A stretch of DNA of 64,000 bases from Pectobacterium colocasium (GTDB lineage Bacteria; Pseudomonadota; Gammaproteobacteria; Enterobacterales; Enterobacteriaceae): positions 4,154,001 to 4,218,000 of the forward strand of contig NZ_CP084032.1 in assembly GCF_020181655.1 (NCBI RefSeq), in the 5' to 3' direction. A program made the position numbers and the translations under genes. This document shows positions 10,825 through 20,816 of the stretch, piece by piece. The stretch's first letter is position 1. The number at the start of each line of letters is the position of its first letter. A model generated the notes under the pieces. The model did not search any database and was not told the DNA's origin. It saw only the letters and a program-made list of their open reading frames with translations.

Positions 10825-11337
10825 ATGAATACACCCCGAATCCCCATTGCCAGCCATCAGGCTGTGATGCGCTGTCTGCGTGATAAATTGCAGCAGGCTA
10901 ATCTCGCGTTGCAAACGGACTACACCGAACCCACGGTAAATTACCAGCAACGTGGCGCCACGGCAGGAACGGCCTGGCTGCAACACTGGGAAATTCGGCT
11001 GAATCCTGTCTTGTTGCAGGAAAATCAGCAGGCTTTTATCGATGAGGTGGTTCCTCATGAACTGGCTCATCTTCTGGTCTACGCGCGCTTTGGCCGTGTC
11101 GCGCCACATGGCAAAGAATGGCGCTGGATGATGGAAAGCGTCCTGCATGTTCCGGCAAAACGCACGCATCGGTTTGCAGTGCAATCCGTGCAGGGGCAAA
11201 CCTTCACGTACCTGTGCGATTGCCAACGGCATGAACTGACGATCCGCCGACACAATCGGGTGCTGCGCGGCGAAACAGAATATCGCTGCCGTCGTTGCGG
11301 GAAAACCTTACGTCATGATGTAAAAAGTTCTATTTAA
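10825..11337 (+). CDS. sprT: SprT family zinc metalloprotease-like protein
   Basis: 170 residues (E. coli SprT 165). HELAH at 78-82 is the SprT-type zinc site. A C-terminal zinc ribbon is visible with Cys pairs CDC and CRRCG. The bacterial protein's substrate is not established; eukaryotic Spartan relatives cut DNA-protein crosslinks. The frame is open from 10765, but the family start [14 protein letters not shown] is at 10825. It sits between metK and endA in conserved enterobacterial order and may be read with endA. Confidence 0.92.
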   Translation: MNTPRIPIASHQAVMRCLRDKLQQANLALQTDYTEPTVNYQQRGATAGTAWLQHWEIRLNPVLLQENQQAFIDEVVPHELAHLLVYARFGRVAPHGKEWRWMMESVLHVPAKRTHRFAVQSVQGQTFTYLCDCQRHELTIRRHNRVLRGETEYRCRRCGKTLRHDVKSSI

Positions 11338-11433
11338 AAGGGAATTTCCAGTTTTAAAAACTGCTTTTGCATTTGCCTGCCGACGAGACATCCGGTAGTC
11401 TGCCAACTTTACAGCCTGTGGATTATTTGGAAT

Positions 11434-12132
11434 ATGCTACGCAAAATTCTCGCTATCTCCGCCGTTGGCGCGGCGCTGTTTTCGGCCACCGCGTTAGGTC
11501 AGAACATCAATAATTTTTCGCAGGCAAAAGCCGCAGCAGTCGAAATCAACCGGGATGCGCCGGGTTCGTTCTACTGCGGTTGCAAAATTACATGGCAAGG
11601 CAAGAAAGGCACTCCCGACCTTGAATCCTGCGGCTATCAGGTAAGAAAAAATGAACAGCGTGCCAGCCGTATCGAATGGGAACACGTTGTGCCTGCCTGG
11701 CAGTTCGGCCACCAGCGTCAGTGCTGGCAGGATGGCGGCAGAAAGAACTGTAGCAGCGACCCCGTCTACCGTGAGATGGAAACCGATTTGCATAACCTGC
11801 AACCGGCTATCGGCGAGGTAAACGGCGATCGCGGCAATGCGATGTATGGGCAGTGGAACGGTGGTACATCCCAGTACGGCCAATGCGAGATGAAGATCGA
11901 TTTTAAAAACAATCTGGCAGAGCCACCTGCTCGCGCTCGCGGCCAGATCGCCCGTACCTATTTCTACATGCGCGATCGCTATCAGTTACGCTTGTCCAGT
12001 CAGCAAACTCAGCTGTTCGAAGCCTGGGATAAGCAGTACCCGGTCACACCGTGGGAATGTACCCGCAATCAGCGCATCGCCGCAAAACAGGGAAACCCGA
12101 ACCCCTACGTTCAACAAGCTTGCCAGCGCTAG
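11434..12132 (+). CDS. endA: Periplasmic endonuclease I
   Basis: Non-specific periplasmic DNase of the His-Me-finger superfamily, 232 residues (E. coli 235). An N-terminal signal peptide ends near SATALGQ. The active-site region is [11 protein letters not shown], and [12 protein letters not shown] carries the downstream catalytic/metal residues. Cysteine-rich segments ([14 protein letters not shown]) suggest the disulfides that keep the enzyme active outside the cytoplasm. It may supply nucleotides or clear DNA in plant tissue, which is inference. A wobble-containing hairpin follows. Confidence 0.95.
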   Translation: MLRKILAISAVGAALFSATALGQNINNFSQAKAAAVEINRDAPGSFYCGCKITWQGKKGTPDLESCGYQVRKNEQRASRIEWEHVVPAWQFGHQRQCWQDGGRKNCSSDPVYREMETDLHNLQPAIGEVNGDRGNAMYGQWNGGTSQYGQCEMKIDFKNNLAEPPARARGQIARTYFYMRDRYQLRLSSQQTQLFEAWDKQYPVTPWECTRNQRIAAKQGNPNPYVQQACQR

Positions 12133-12169
12133 TTCGTCTACCTACTATAGCGAATCTGTTTCCAGCAAA

Positions 12170-12191
12170 ACCGCCGTCAGATAACGGTGGT
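12170..12191 (+). terminator. Weak hairpin after endA
   Basis: ACCGCCGT and ACGGTGGT pair, with one G-T wobble, around CAGATA. The tail GTTGCCTGTTTC is only moderately T-rich, so this is a weak or partial terminator before rsmE. Confidence 0.4.
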
Positions 12192-12246
12192 GTTGCCTGT
12201 TTCTGGCGTTCATTCGCTTCTCTTTTATTCAAAGGTCTGAATCCGC

Positions 12247-12981
12247 ATGCGAGTACCACGCATTTTTCATCCCGAGACGCTCCCCCTACACGGCGGTGAA
12301 GCCGAACTGAGCGACGATGCCGCCAATCACGTTGGTCGCGTGTTACGCATGAATACGGGACAGGCATTGCAGTTGTTTGATGGCAGCAATCATGTCTTTG
12401 ATGCGGAAATCATCGCGGCCAGCAAAAAGAGTGTGCGCGTTCGCTTCACAGCAGGTAAGTTGGAAAATAAAGAATCGCCCCTACATTTACATCTGGGACA
12501 GGTGATGTCACGCGGCGAAAAGATGGAGTTTACTATCCAGAAATCTATCGAGCTGGGCGTCAATGTGATTACCCCGCTGCTTTCCGAACGCTGTGGCGTA
12601 AAGCTGGATGCCGAGCGTATGGAGAAAAAAATTAGCCAGTGGCAGAAAATTGCGATTGCCGCCTGTGAACAATCTGGCCGCAACTGTGTGCCGCTGGTGC
12701 GGCCAGCGATGACGCTGGAAGCCTGGTGTGCAGAACAAGACAACGCGTTGAAATTAAATCTGCACCCACGCGCTACACAGAGCATCAATACACTGCCGCT
12801 GCCCGTAGAACGGGTCAGATTGCTAATAGGACCAGAAGGCGGGCTCACCGCCGATGAAATTACCATGACCTCAGAACACGGATTCACTGATATCCTGTTG
12901 GGGCCACGCGTCTTGCGCACAGAAACCACTGCACTCACCGCCATGACCGCCTTACAGGTACGTTTCGGCGATTTGGGGTAA
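12247..12981 (+). CDS. rsmE: 16S rRNA m3U1498 methyltransferase
   Basis: SPOUT-class methyltransferase that modifies U1498 of 16S rRNA in the 30S subunit. 244 residues (E. coli 243). The N-terminal PUA-like part ([12 protein letters not shown] to about residue 70) is followed by the trefoil-knot domain, with [11 protein letters not shown] and [13 protein letters not shown] as the S-adenosylmethionine-binding loops. The gene is 11 bases upstream of gshB and heads the conserved rsmE-gshB-yqgE-ruvX string. Confidence 0.96.
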   Translation: MRVPRIFHPETLPLHGGEAELSDDAANHVGRVLRMNTGQALQLFDGSNHVFDAEIIAASKKSVRVRFTAGKLENKESPLHLHLGQVMSRGEKMEFTIQKSIELGVNVITPLLSERCGVKLDAERMEKKISQWQKIAIAACEQSGRNCVPLVRPAMTLEAWCAEQDNALKLNLHPRATQSINTLPLPVERVRLLIGPEGGLTADEITMTSEHGFTDILLGPRVLRTETTALTAMTALQVRFGDLG

Positions 12982-12992
12982 AGGAGAAAAGA

Positions 12993-13952
12993 ATGATCAA
13001 ACTCGGTATCGTGATGGATCCGATTGACACCATCAATATCAAGAAAGACACCAGCTTTGCCATGCTGCTGGAAGCACAGCGCCGTGGTTGGGAACTGCAT
13101 TACATGGAGATGAACGATCTCTACATGCACGCAGGCGTCGCCCGTGCGACAACGCGTCGCCTGAGCGTCCAGTACGATTACGACGGCTGGTACGATTTCT
13201 CCGGCGAGCAGGACATTGCGTTGGAAGAGCTGGATGTGGTGCTGATGCGTAAAGATCCGCCGTTCGATACGGAGTTCATCTACGCCACCTATATTCTGGA
13301 ACGCGCAGAAGAGAAAGGCACGCTGATCGTCAACAAACCGCAAAGCCTGCGTGATTGCAATGAGAAGCTGTTCACCGCCTGGTTCCCGCACCTGACTCCC
13401 GATACGCTCGTCACACGTCGTGCCGATAAGCTGCGTCAGTTCCATGAAAAACACGGTGACGTCATTCTCAAGCCGCTGGACGGCATGGGTGGTGCGTCTA
13501 TTTTCCGTTTGAAGCAGGACGACGCCAACGTCTCCGTGATCATCGAGACGCTGACCGAACACGCCACCCGCTACTGCATGGCGCAAAATTATCTGCCTGC
13601 GATTAAAGACGGCGATAAACGCGTGCTGGTGGTCGATGGCGAACCCGTCCCTTACTGCCTGGCGCGTATCCCGAAAAGCGGTGAGACACGCGGTAATCTG
13701 GCCGCCGGTGGCCGTGGTGAAGCACGTCCGCTAACCGAAAGCGACTGGAAAATCGCCCGTGACGTCGCCCCAACGTTAAAAGCCAAAGGCCTGATTTTTG
13801 TCGGTCTGGACATCATCGGTGACCGTTTGACAGAAATTAACGTCACCAGCCCGACCTGCGTGCGTGAAATCGAAGCCGCCTACCCGGATGTTTCCATTAC
13901 CGGTATGTTGATGGACGCCATTGAGAAACGTCTGGCTGTACGTACCCGCTAA
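12993..13952 (+). CDS. gshB: Glutathione synthetase
   Basis: ATP-grasp ligase that adds glycine to gamma-glutamylcysteine, the last step of glutathione synthesis. 319 residues (E. coli 315). The start MIKLGIVMDPI matches the family and has AAAGGAG upstream. ATP-grasp landmarks are ILKPLDGMGGASIFR and the C-terminal metal/ATP segment LTEINVTSPTCVREIE. It is closely spaced with rsmE. Nothing unusual is seen. Confidence 0.97.
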   Translation: MIKLGIVMDPIDTINIKKDTSFAMLLEAQRRGWELHYMEMNDLYMHAGVARATTRRLSVQYDYDGWYDFSGEQDIALEELDVVLMRKDPPFDTEFIYATYILERAEEKGTLIVNKPQSLRDCNEKLFTAWFPHLTPDTLVTRRADKLRQFHEKHGDVILKPLDGMGGASIFRLKQDDANVSVIIETLTEHATRYCMAQNYLPAIKDGDKRVLVVDGEPVPYCLARIPKSGETRGNLAAGGRGEARPLTESDWKIARDVAPTLKAKGLIFVGLDIIGDRLTEINVTSPTCVREIEAAYPDVSITGMLMDAIEKRLAVRTR

Positions 13953-14035
13953 TACCAGAGACACCGCACACACCACTCGGCCCGCGCAATACGGGCCGTT
14001 TCTCCAACGCTGACGGATATCGATAAAAATACACA

Positions 14036-14599
14036 ATGAATTTACAGCATCACTTCCTCATTGCTATGCCAGCACTACAGGACTCTGTATTTAAACGTTC
14101 GGTGGTCTATATCTGCGAACATAATGAAGACGGAGCCATGGGGCTGATCATCAATAAACCGATGGATCAGTTTTCCGTGGAAAATGTGCTGAACAAGCTA
14201 AAAATAGATCCGACACCGCGCGATCCTGCCATTCGATTGGATAACCCCGTCTTCATGGGCGGCCCGCTGGCGGACGATCGGGGTTTTATCCTGCACACGC
14301 CTTGTCCCGGCTTTGGCTCCAGCATCAGTATTTCTGAAGACACCATGATCACCACGTCAAAAGACGTGCTGGAAACGTTGGGGACACCTAGTCAGCCGAA
14401 AAATACGCTGGTCGCCTTAGGCTATTCCGCCTGGGAGAACGGCCAGTTGGAAGAAGAGCTGCTGGAGAACGCCTGGCTGACCACGCCGGCCGATAAAGAC
14501 ATTCTGTTCCACACGCCGATTGCAGAACGTTGGCGGGCGGCGGCCAGAAAGCTGGGCATCGATATTCATAATATCTCCACCGAAGCGGGACATGCCTGA
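14036..14599 (+). CDS. yqgE: YqgE/AlgH family protein
   Basis: 187-residue member of the conserved DUF179 family, starting [14 protein letters not shown]. The signature pieces are [20 protein letters not shown] and [15 protein letters not shown]. The biochemical role is not established; in Pseudomonas the relative AlgH influences alginate and virulence traits. The final base of its TGA is the first base of the ruvX ATG, so the two are translationally coupled. This coupling is widespread and links the pair functionally. Confidence 0.94.
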   Translation: MNLQHHFLIAMPALQDSVFKRSVVYICEHNEDGAMGLIINKPMDQFSVENVLNKLKIDPTPRDPAIRLDNPVFMGGPLADDRGFILHTPCPGFGSSISISEDTMITTSKDVLETLGTPSQPKNTLVALGYSAWENGQLEEELLENAWLTTPADKDILFHTPIAERWRAAARKLGIDIHNISTEAGHA

Positions 14600-15018
14600 T
14601 GAACAGCAGAACCATCCTTGCCTTTGATTTTGGGACAAAAAGCATCGGTGTCGCCATCGGTCAGGAGATTACCGGTACAGCACGCCCACTGACCTCATTC
14701 AAAGCGCAGGAAGGCATCCCAGACTGGCAAAAAGTGGAGAAGCTGTTGTCAGAATGGCAACCTGATCTGGTCGTCGTCGGCTTACCGCTCAACATGGATG
14801 GCACCGAACAGCCATTGACGGCACGGGCGCGAAAGTTCGCTAACCGACTGCATGGCCGTTTTGGCGTCGCGATTGAGTTACACGATGAACGCTTGAGTAC
14901 CGTAGAAGCGCGCGCGGATCTCTTCGAACGTGGCGGCTTTAGAGCACTGGATAAAGGGAGTGTAGACGCGGCCTCTGCGGTGATTATTCTGGAAAGCTGG
15001 TTCGAGGCACAACACTAA
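14599..15018 (+). CDS. ruvX: Holliday-junction-resolvase-like RuvX (YqgF), pre-16S rRNA nuclease
   Basis: 139-residue RNase H-fold nuclease that takes part in 5' maturation of 16S rRNA in E. coli. Acidic catalytic residues lie in [14 protein letters not shown] (first Asp), in the [10 protein letters not shown] segment and in the C-terminal [12 protein letters not shown]. It overlaps yqgE by one base and closes the operon. An elaborate inverted-repeat structure follows three bases after the stop. Confidence 0.94.
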   Translation: MNSRTILAFDFGTKSIGVAIGQEITGTARPLTSFKAQEGIPDWQKVEKLLSEWQPDLVVVGLPLNMDGTEQPLTARARKFANRLHGRFGVAIELHDERLSTVEARADLFERGGFRALDKGSVDAASAVIILESWFEAQH

Positions 15019-15020
15019 AA

Positions 15021-15086
15021 AACGCGGGTTGTGGCGAGCCACAAAAATGGCGTACTGGACAGCACGCCATAAAGTCATCCCGCGTT
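15021..15086. terminator. Three-armed inverted-repeat structure between ruvX and fbp
   Basis: An outer pair AACGCGGG (15021-15028) and CCCGCGTT (15079-15086) encloses two hairpins: GTGGC/GCCAC (15031-15035, 15038-15042) and ATGGCGT/ACGCCAT (15047-15053, 15064-15070). It lies between convergent genes and probably stops both transcripts. An A run on the left gives a T tract only for the fbp-direction transcript. Confidence 0.55.
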
Positions 15087-15119
15087 GGCAGAAAGCCCGA
15101 CAACACGGGAAAGCGCTAA

Positions 15120-16124
15120 TTAAGCGTCTGGGAATTCACGGATAAAGCGTTCAACGTCATTCACCATTGATTCCGTCCCGACGAAGAACGGTGAGCGCTG
15201 GTGCAGTTTCTCCGGCGTAATATCCAGAATACGGTTTTTACCGTCACTGGCCTTACCGCCCGCCTGCTCCGCCAAAAACGCCATCGGGTTGCATTCGTAC
15301 AGCAAACGCAGTTTGCCTTTCGGGTAGCTCGCCGTGCTCGGATACAGGTAGATTCCGCCTTTCAGCAGATTGCGGTGGAAATCCGCCACCAGTGAGCCGA
15401 TATAACGCGACGTATAAGGACGCTGCGTTTCTTCATCCTGCTCCTGACAGTATTTGATGTATTTCTTCACGCCGACAGGAAACTTGATGTAGTTCCCTTC
15501 GTTGATGGAATACATATTCCCTTTTTCCGGGAAGCAAACTTTTTCATGCGAGAGACAGAATACACCGAGCGACGGATCGTAGGTAAAGGCGTGCACGCCG
15601 TGACCCGTGGTGTACACCAGCATGGTGGAAGAACCGTAAACAATGTAACCCGCAGCAACCTGCTGGCTACCCGGCTGTAAGAAGTCAGCTTCCGTGACTG
15701 AGGTTCCCAGCGGCGTAATACGGCGATAAATAGAGAAAATGGTACCAACAGAGACGTTCACATCGATATTCGACGAGCCATCCAGCGGATCCATCAGAAC
15801 GACATACTTGGCATTTTCCGCCTTATCACCTTCAAAGATAACAATTTCGTCTTCTTCTTCGGAGGCAATACCTGCCACTTCACCACGCGCTTTTAATGCC
15901 GCTTTCAGTTTCTCATTGGCATACAGATCGAGCTTCATCTGCACTTCGCCCTGAACATTAGAAATGCCGCTGGCACCCAGGATATCAACCAGACCCGCTT
16001 TATTGATATCACGGTGAATAATCTTGGCACCCAGTTTAATAGCAGACAGCAGCGCGGTAAGCTCACCTGTGGCGTGAGAGAAATCGTGCTGTTTTTCGAC
16101 GATAAATTCGCCTAACGTTTTCAT
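15120..16124 (-). CDS. fbp: Fructose-1,6-bisphosphatase class I
   Basis: Gluconeogenic phosphatase converting fructose 1,6-bisphosphate to fructose 6-phosphate. 334 residues (E. coli 332). The metal-binding acidic cluster ASEEEDE and the signature [17 protein letters not shown] are present. The frame is open from 16202, but the family start [15 protein letters not shown] at 16124 was chosen. It is transcribed divergently from mpl with about 170 bases between the starts, which hold a PurR-box-like sequence. Confidence 0.97.
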   Translation of the reverse strand: MKTLGEFIVEKQHDFSHATGELTALLSAIKLGAKIIHRDINKAGLVDILGASGISNVQGEVQMKLDLYANEKLKAALKARGEVAGIASEEEDEIVIFEGDKAENAKYVVLMDPLDGSSNIDVNVSVGTIFSIYRRITPLGTSVTEADFLQPGSQQVAAGYIVYGSSTMLVYTTGHGVHAFTYDPSLGVFCLSHEKVCFPEKGNMYSINEGNYIKFPVGVKKYIKYCQEQDEETQRPYTSRYIGSLVADFHRNLLKGGIYLYPSTASYPKGKLRLLYECNPMAFLAEQAGGKASDGKNRILDITPEKLHQRSPFFVGTESMVNDVERFIREFPDA

Positions 16125-16170
16125 AACACTATTCCAGAATCTACGGATGAAAAGCGGTTTCATTTCTGCA

Positions 16171-16186
16171 CCGCCAACGTTTGCGC
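16171..16186. promoter_or_regulatory. PurR-box-like sequence between fbp and mpl
   Basis: CCGCCAACGTTTGCGC matches the palindromic purine-repressor site ACGCAAACGTTTGCGT at 13 of 16 positions, with the CAACGTTTGCG core intact. It lies 47 bases upstream of fbp. PurR control of fbp is not something I know as established, so the call rests on the match alone. Confidence 0.3.
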
Positions 16187-16293
16187 ATGCAGTGTAGCCC
16201 AAAGAGAAAGTGAGTACCTAGTCAAATCCATTTCTTATGGCGGATTCATAGCGTTAGAATGTGACGCAGACTCACTGTGAAGATGGAAAATGT

Positions 16294-17670
16294 ATGCGTA
16301 TTCATATTTTAGGTATCTGCGGCACCTTTATGGGTGGCCTTGCCCTGCTTGCTCGTTCGCTGGGGCATGACGTCACAGGCTCAGATGCGAATGTTTATCC
16401 CCCCATGAGTACCTTACTTGAAGAGCAAGGAATCACGCTGATTCAGGGCTACGATCCGGCACAGCTTACTCCCGCCCCTGATTTAGTCATCATCGGCAAT
16501 GCGATGACGCGGGGAAACCCATGCGTTGAAGCCGTACTGGAACAGGGATTACCCTATGTTTCCGGTCCACAGTGGCTGCACGATCATGTATTACGCGATC
16601 GCTGGGTGATTGCCGTTGCGGGTACACACGGCAAAACCACGACCGCGGGGATGGTCACCTGGATTCTGGAAGAGTGTGGCTACCAGCCCGGCTTTGTGAT
16701 CGGCGGCGTTCCCGGCAACTTCACCGTTTCCGCACGGTTGGGCGACAGCCCGTTCATGGTGCTCGAAGCCGATGAATATGACTGTGCGTTCTTCGACAAG
16801 CGTTCCAAATTCGTACATTACTGCCCCAGAACGCTGGTACTCAACAACCTTGAGTTCGATCACGCCGATATCTTCGACGATCTGAAAGCCATTCAAAAAC
16901 AGTTCCACCATCTTGTACGGCTGGTACCCGGCAGCGGAAAGATCATCCTGCCAACCAACGACCTTAACCTCAAACAGGTGATGGGAATGGGATGCTGGAG
17001 CGAGCAGGAACTGGTTGGCGAAGAAGGCACATGGCGGGCACAGAAAGTGTCGATTGATGCCAGCCAATATCAGGTTTACCTGAACAATGAACTCGTCGGT
17101 GAAGTCCACTGGAAGCTGGTGGGTGAACACAACATGCACAACGGGCTGATGGCCATTGCGGCAGCACACCACGTCGGCGTGCTACCCGCAGATGCCTGCC
17201 GTGCGCTGGGTGGATTTATCAACGCGCGTCGCCGTTTGGAATTACGCGGTACGGCGCATGGCGTCGCAGTTTATGACGACTTTGCACACCACCCTACCGC
17301 GATTCTGGCAACGCTGTCGGCACTACGCAGCAAGGTTGGCGGCACGGCGCGTATTTTGGCCGTGCTTGAACCCCGTTCCAACACCATGAAATTGGGGATG
17401 TGTAAAAACGAGCTGGCACCGTCATTAGGCCGTGCAGATGAAGTGTTCCTCTTCCAGCCAGCACATATTCCGTGGCAGGTCGTAGAAGTCGCGGAAGCCT
17501 GCGTACAGCCTGCGCACTGGAGCGCGGACATTGACACGTTGGTAGACAACATCGTCAAGACCGCACAGCCTGGCGACCACATTCTGGTGATGAGCAACGG
17601 CGGATTCAGCAACATCCACAATAAGCTATTAGATGGGCTGAAGAAGAAAGCGGAAAACGCTCAGGAATAA
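16294..17670 (+). CDS. mpl: UDP-N-acetylmuramate--L-alanyl-gamma-D-glutamyl-meso-diaminopimelate ligase
   Basis: Murein-recycling ligase that joins the recovered tripeptide to UDP-MurNAc. 458 residues (E. coli 457). The start MRIHILGICGTFMGG is the family start; the open frame begins 33 bases earlier with GTG. The Mur-ligase P-loop GTHGKTTT is at 110-117, EADEYDCAFFDKRSKF is the recycling-specific segment, and YDDFAHHPTAI and EPRSNTMK are Mur C-terminal motifs. It is divergent from fbp, as in other enterobacteria. Confidence 0.96.
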   Translation: MRIHILGICGTFMGGLALLARSLGHDVTGSDANVYPPMSTLLEEQGITLIQGYDPAQLTPAPDLVIIGNAMTRGNPCVEAVLEQGLPYVSGPQWLHDHVLRDRWVIAVAGTHGKTTTAGMVTWILEECGYQPGFVIGGVPGNFTVSARLGDSPFMVLEADEYDCAFFDKRSKFVHYCPRTLVLNNLEFDHADIFDDLKAIQKQFHHLVRLVPGSGKIILPTNDLNLKQVMGMGCWSEQELVGEEGTWRAQKVSIDASQYQVYLNNELVGEVHWKLVGEHNMHNGLMAIAAAHHVGVLPADACRALGGFINARRRLELRGTAHGVAVYDDFAHHPTAILATLSALRSKVGGTARILAVLEPRSNTMKLGMCKNELAPSLGRADEVFLFQPAHIPWQVVEVAEACVQPAHWSADIDTLVDNIVKTAQPGDHILVMSNGGFSNIHNKLLDGLKKKAENAQE

Positions 17671-17720
17671 CAGATAGAAGCCGTCGTTATTCACACGACG
17701 ACGGTTAACTGACAGATAGC

Positions 17721-17747
17721 AAAAAGGACGGGAATCCCGTCCTTTTT
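17721..17747. terminator. Bidirectional terminator between mpl and purA
   Basis: AAAAAGGACGGGA and TCCCGTCCTTTTT form a 13-base stem with a one-base centre. The A run on one side and the T run on the other serve convergent mpl and purA. Confidence 0.92.
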
Positions 17748-17778
17748 CATCTTCGCATCACCCGTTAAGGGGACGAGA

Positions 17779-19110
<1,332 letters not shown>

Positions 19111-19142
19111 CTAACATCTCATTTGGATGCTTTCAGTACTTT

Positions 19143-19158
19143 TAGCACACGATTGCGC
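19143..19158 (-). promoter_or_regulatory. Candidate PurR operator of purA
   Basis: On the minus strand GCGCAATCGTGTGCTA keeps GCAA-CG and eight of the ten fixed positions of the purine-repressor consensus. It lies about 30 bases upstream of the -10-like TAGAAT of purA, a gene known to be PurR-controlled in E. coli. Confidence 0.45.
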
Positions 19159-19176
19159 ACATTTTTCCGCTTAATT

Positions 19177-19377
19177 TTAGCCTCCCATGCGGCTACGCAA
19201 CATGTAGTAGATCACGCACCCAGCAACAACTATTCCACCGCCAAAACGGCGCAAAACATTATCCGGCAACTGTGCGATACCCAAAATCATACGCCGCCAG
19301 AGACGGGGAAACAGCAACGGCCCAAGCCCTTCAAGCACCAAAACCAGACCAAGCGCCAGCCAAATCGTTGAATTCAT
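19177..19377 (-). CDS. yjeT: Small inner-membrane protein YjeT (DUF2065)
   Basis: 66-residue protein (E. coli 65) with two predicted membrane helices: the N-terminal TIWLALGLVLVLEGLGPLLF and the C-terminal FGGGIVVAGCVIYYML. Function is unknown. The start MNSTIWLALG lies just after AAGAGG; the seven extra upstream codons are not family-like. In E. coli it lies directly between hflC and purA. Here an insertion sequence separates it from hflC, so it can no longer be read simply from the hfl operon. Confidence 0.88.
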   Translation of the reverse strand: MNSTIWLALGLVLVLEGLGPLLFPRLWRRMILGIAQLPDNVLRRFGGGIVVAGCVIYYMLRSRMGG

Positions 19378-19452
19378 AACAACCTCTTTTCCCCGCATCC
19401 GATTCGTGCAGGAGCAAACCCTTGAATATCTCTGCCAGAAAATGGCAAAAAA

Positions 19453-19466
19453 GGTTCATCGCGCTT
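19453..19466 (+). repeat. Left terminal inverted repeat of the IS
   Basis: GGTTCATCGCGCTT, identical over 14 bases to the inverted sequence at the right end. It is preceded by six A residues. Confidence 0.88.
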
Positions 19467-19552
19467 AAGCGTGAACCAATAGAAAACGGCGGTAAAAGTG
19501 GTTAGTTTTGTATTCGCCAAAACACCAACCGACCACTCAACCGCCGTCTGCC

Positions 19553-20758
19553 ATGAATGCTAACCTCTCTTCCCTTTTCTGGGAAGGCTTTACCGTTGAC
19601 TCCTTTTCCCATTCCTCATCTGATGCGCTGCTTATTACGCTTCGCCCAGACCCCCGTTTTGCACCCCAGTGCCGCCGATGTGGCCGAAGAGACTGTGCCG
19701 TTCATGATGTCTCTGTACGTCAGGTTCGTGAGCGGGATTTGCTGCACTGGCGCGTCACCCTTCTGGTTCCTGTTCGTCGTCTTCGCTGCGCCTGCTGCGG
19801 TGTTGCCACCGAACGTATCTCCTGGTTGCCTGAGAGGCAGCGTTACACCTCTAAATTATCCGTCTGGGTTGAGTCTCTTAGCCGTCTACTCCCCGTGAAG
19901 CACGTAGCACAGCTGACAGGCCTGCACTGGCACACCATCAAGAATATCGACCTCCGCCGTTTGCGTCGGGAATTGCAGGAGCCAGAGCGACATACACTTC
20001 GCCGCCTGATAATGGATGAGTTCGCCCTGTTTAAAGGTCATCGCTATGCCACTGTGGTCGTGGACGCTGATACGCAGCAGGTGCTGTGGGTCGGGGAAGG
20101 TCGCAGCCGCGCGGCCTTCCGCCCGTTCTTCACCTGGCTGGGACCGGAAGGCTGCGCGGCTATCGAGTCTGTCGCAATGGACATGAACACGGCGCTGGAC
20201 CTTGAAGTCAGGGAGCAATGCCCACAGGCGGAAGTGGTCTATGATTTGTTCCACGTGGTGGCGAAGTTCGGTCGCGAGGTCATCGACAGGGTGCGGGTTG
20301 ACCAGGCGAATCAGCTACGTGACAACGCGAAAACCCGGAAGGTTATCAAGCGCAGCCGCTGGCTGTTGCTGCGTAACGCTGAAAATCTGCCAGCAGGTCA
20401 TGATGTAAAGCTGGCAGAGTTGCTGGAGGCCAACCAGCCGCTGAACACCGTGTACGTGATGAAAACTGCGCTGAAAGAGCTGTGGTATGCGCCGGATAAG
20501 GAGGTGGCCCGGCATCGCTGGGATGAATGGTACAGGCAGTCTCAGGAGAGCGATATAAAAGCGCTGCAGCAGTTCGCAGATAAGCTCAAGGGCTACGTGA
20601 GCGGGATAATCGCCAGTGCTGAACATCGTCTGAATACGAGTGTGCTGGAGGGGATGAATAACAAAATCAAGGTACTAAAGCGAATGGCTTATGGATACCG
20701 GGATAACGACTACTTCTTCCTGAAAATTAAAGCAGCGTTCCCCGGTAAAGCGCGATGA
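19553..20758 (+). CDS. ISL3-family transposase
   Basis: 401-residue transposase, intact. The N-terminal zinc-binding part has Cys pairs CRRCGRRDC and CACCG, followed by a helix-turn-helix region around TGLHWHTIKNID. DDE-type catalytic residues are expected at IMDEFALFKG (first Asp), AMDMNTALD (second Asp) and VLEGMNNKIKVLKRMAYGY (Glu), as in ISL3 transposases. The ATG at 19553 begins MNANLSSLFWEGF; an earlier non-ATG start at 19508 is unlikely. The TGA stop lies inside the right inverted repeat. With an open frame and intact ends the element may still be active. Confidence 0.92.
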   Translation: MNANLSSLFWEGFTVDSFSHSSSDALLITLRPDPRFAPQCRRCGRRDCAVHDVSVRQVRERDLLHWRVTLLVPVRRLRCACCGVATERISWLPERQRYTSKLSVWVESLSRLLPVKHVAQLTGLHWHTIKNIDLRRLRRELQEPERHTLRRLIMDEFALFKGHRYATVVVDADTQQVLWVGEGRSRAAFRPFFTWLGPEGCAAIESVAMDMNTALDLEVREQCPQAEVVYDLFHVVAKFGREVIDRVRVDQANQLRDNAKTRKVIKRSRWLLLRNAENLPAGHDVKLAELLEANQPLNTVYVMKTALKELWYAPDKEVARHRWDEWYRQSQESDIKALQQFADKLKGYVSGIIASAEHRLNTSVLEGMNNKIKVLKRMAYGYRDNDYFFLKIKAAFPGKAR

Positions 20759-20761
20759 ACC
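20748..20761 (-). repeat. Right terminal inverted repeat of the IS
   Basis: AAGCGCGATGAACC, the inverse of the left repeat. It contains the transposase stop codon and is followed by eight A residues. Confidence 0.88.
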
Positions 20762-20791
20762 AAAAAAAAGCCCGAGAAAGAACCCGGGCTT
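20762..20791 (-). terminator. hflC terminator, abutted by the IS
   Basis: On the minus strand AAGCCCG and CGGGCTT pair and run into T residues 20767-20762, directly at the IS right end. The hairpin and T tract are complete, so termination of the hfl operon is probably preserved. Confidence 0.8.
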
Positions 20792-20816
20792 GATGAAAGA
20801 CGTCAGTGAATGACGA

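Larger units (their letters stand above)
19453..20761 (+). mobile_element. ISL3-family insertion sequence
   Basis: 1309-base element with one transposase gene. The terminal inverted repeats begin with 14 identical bases, GGTTCATCGCGCTT, with further partial matches inside. The left end is itself foldable: GGTTCA (19453-19458) pairs with TGAACC (19472-19477) around the palindrome CGCTTAAGCG (19462-19471), a likely block to read-in transcription. Flanks are GCAAAAAA on the left and eight A on the right, so an eight-base target duplication is only partly visible inside a homopolymer. The element sits in the A/T run of the hflC terminator. Confidence 0.9.

Noticed and set aside
12390..13586. 398-codon minus-strand open frame across rsmE and gshB
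   Set aside because: It lies antisense to two conserved genes and has no recognisable domain.
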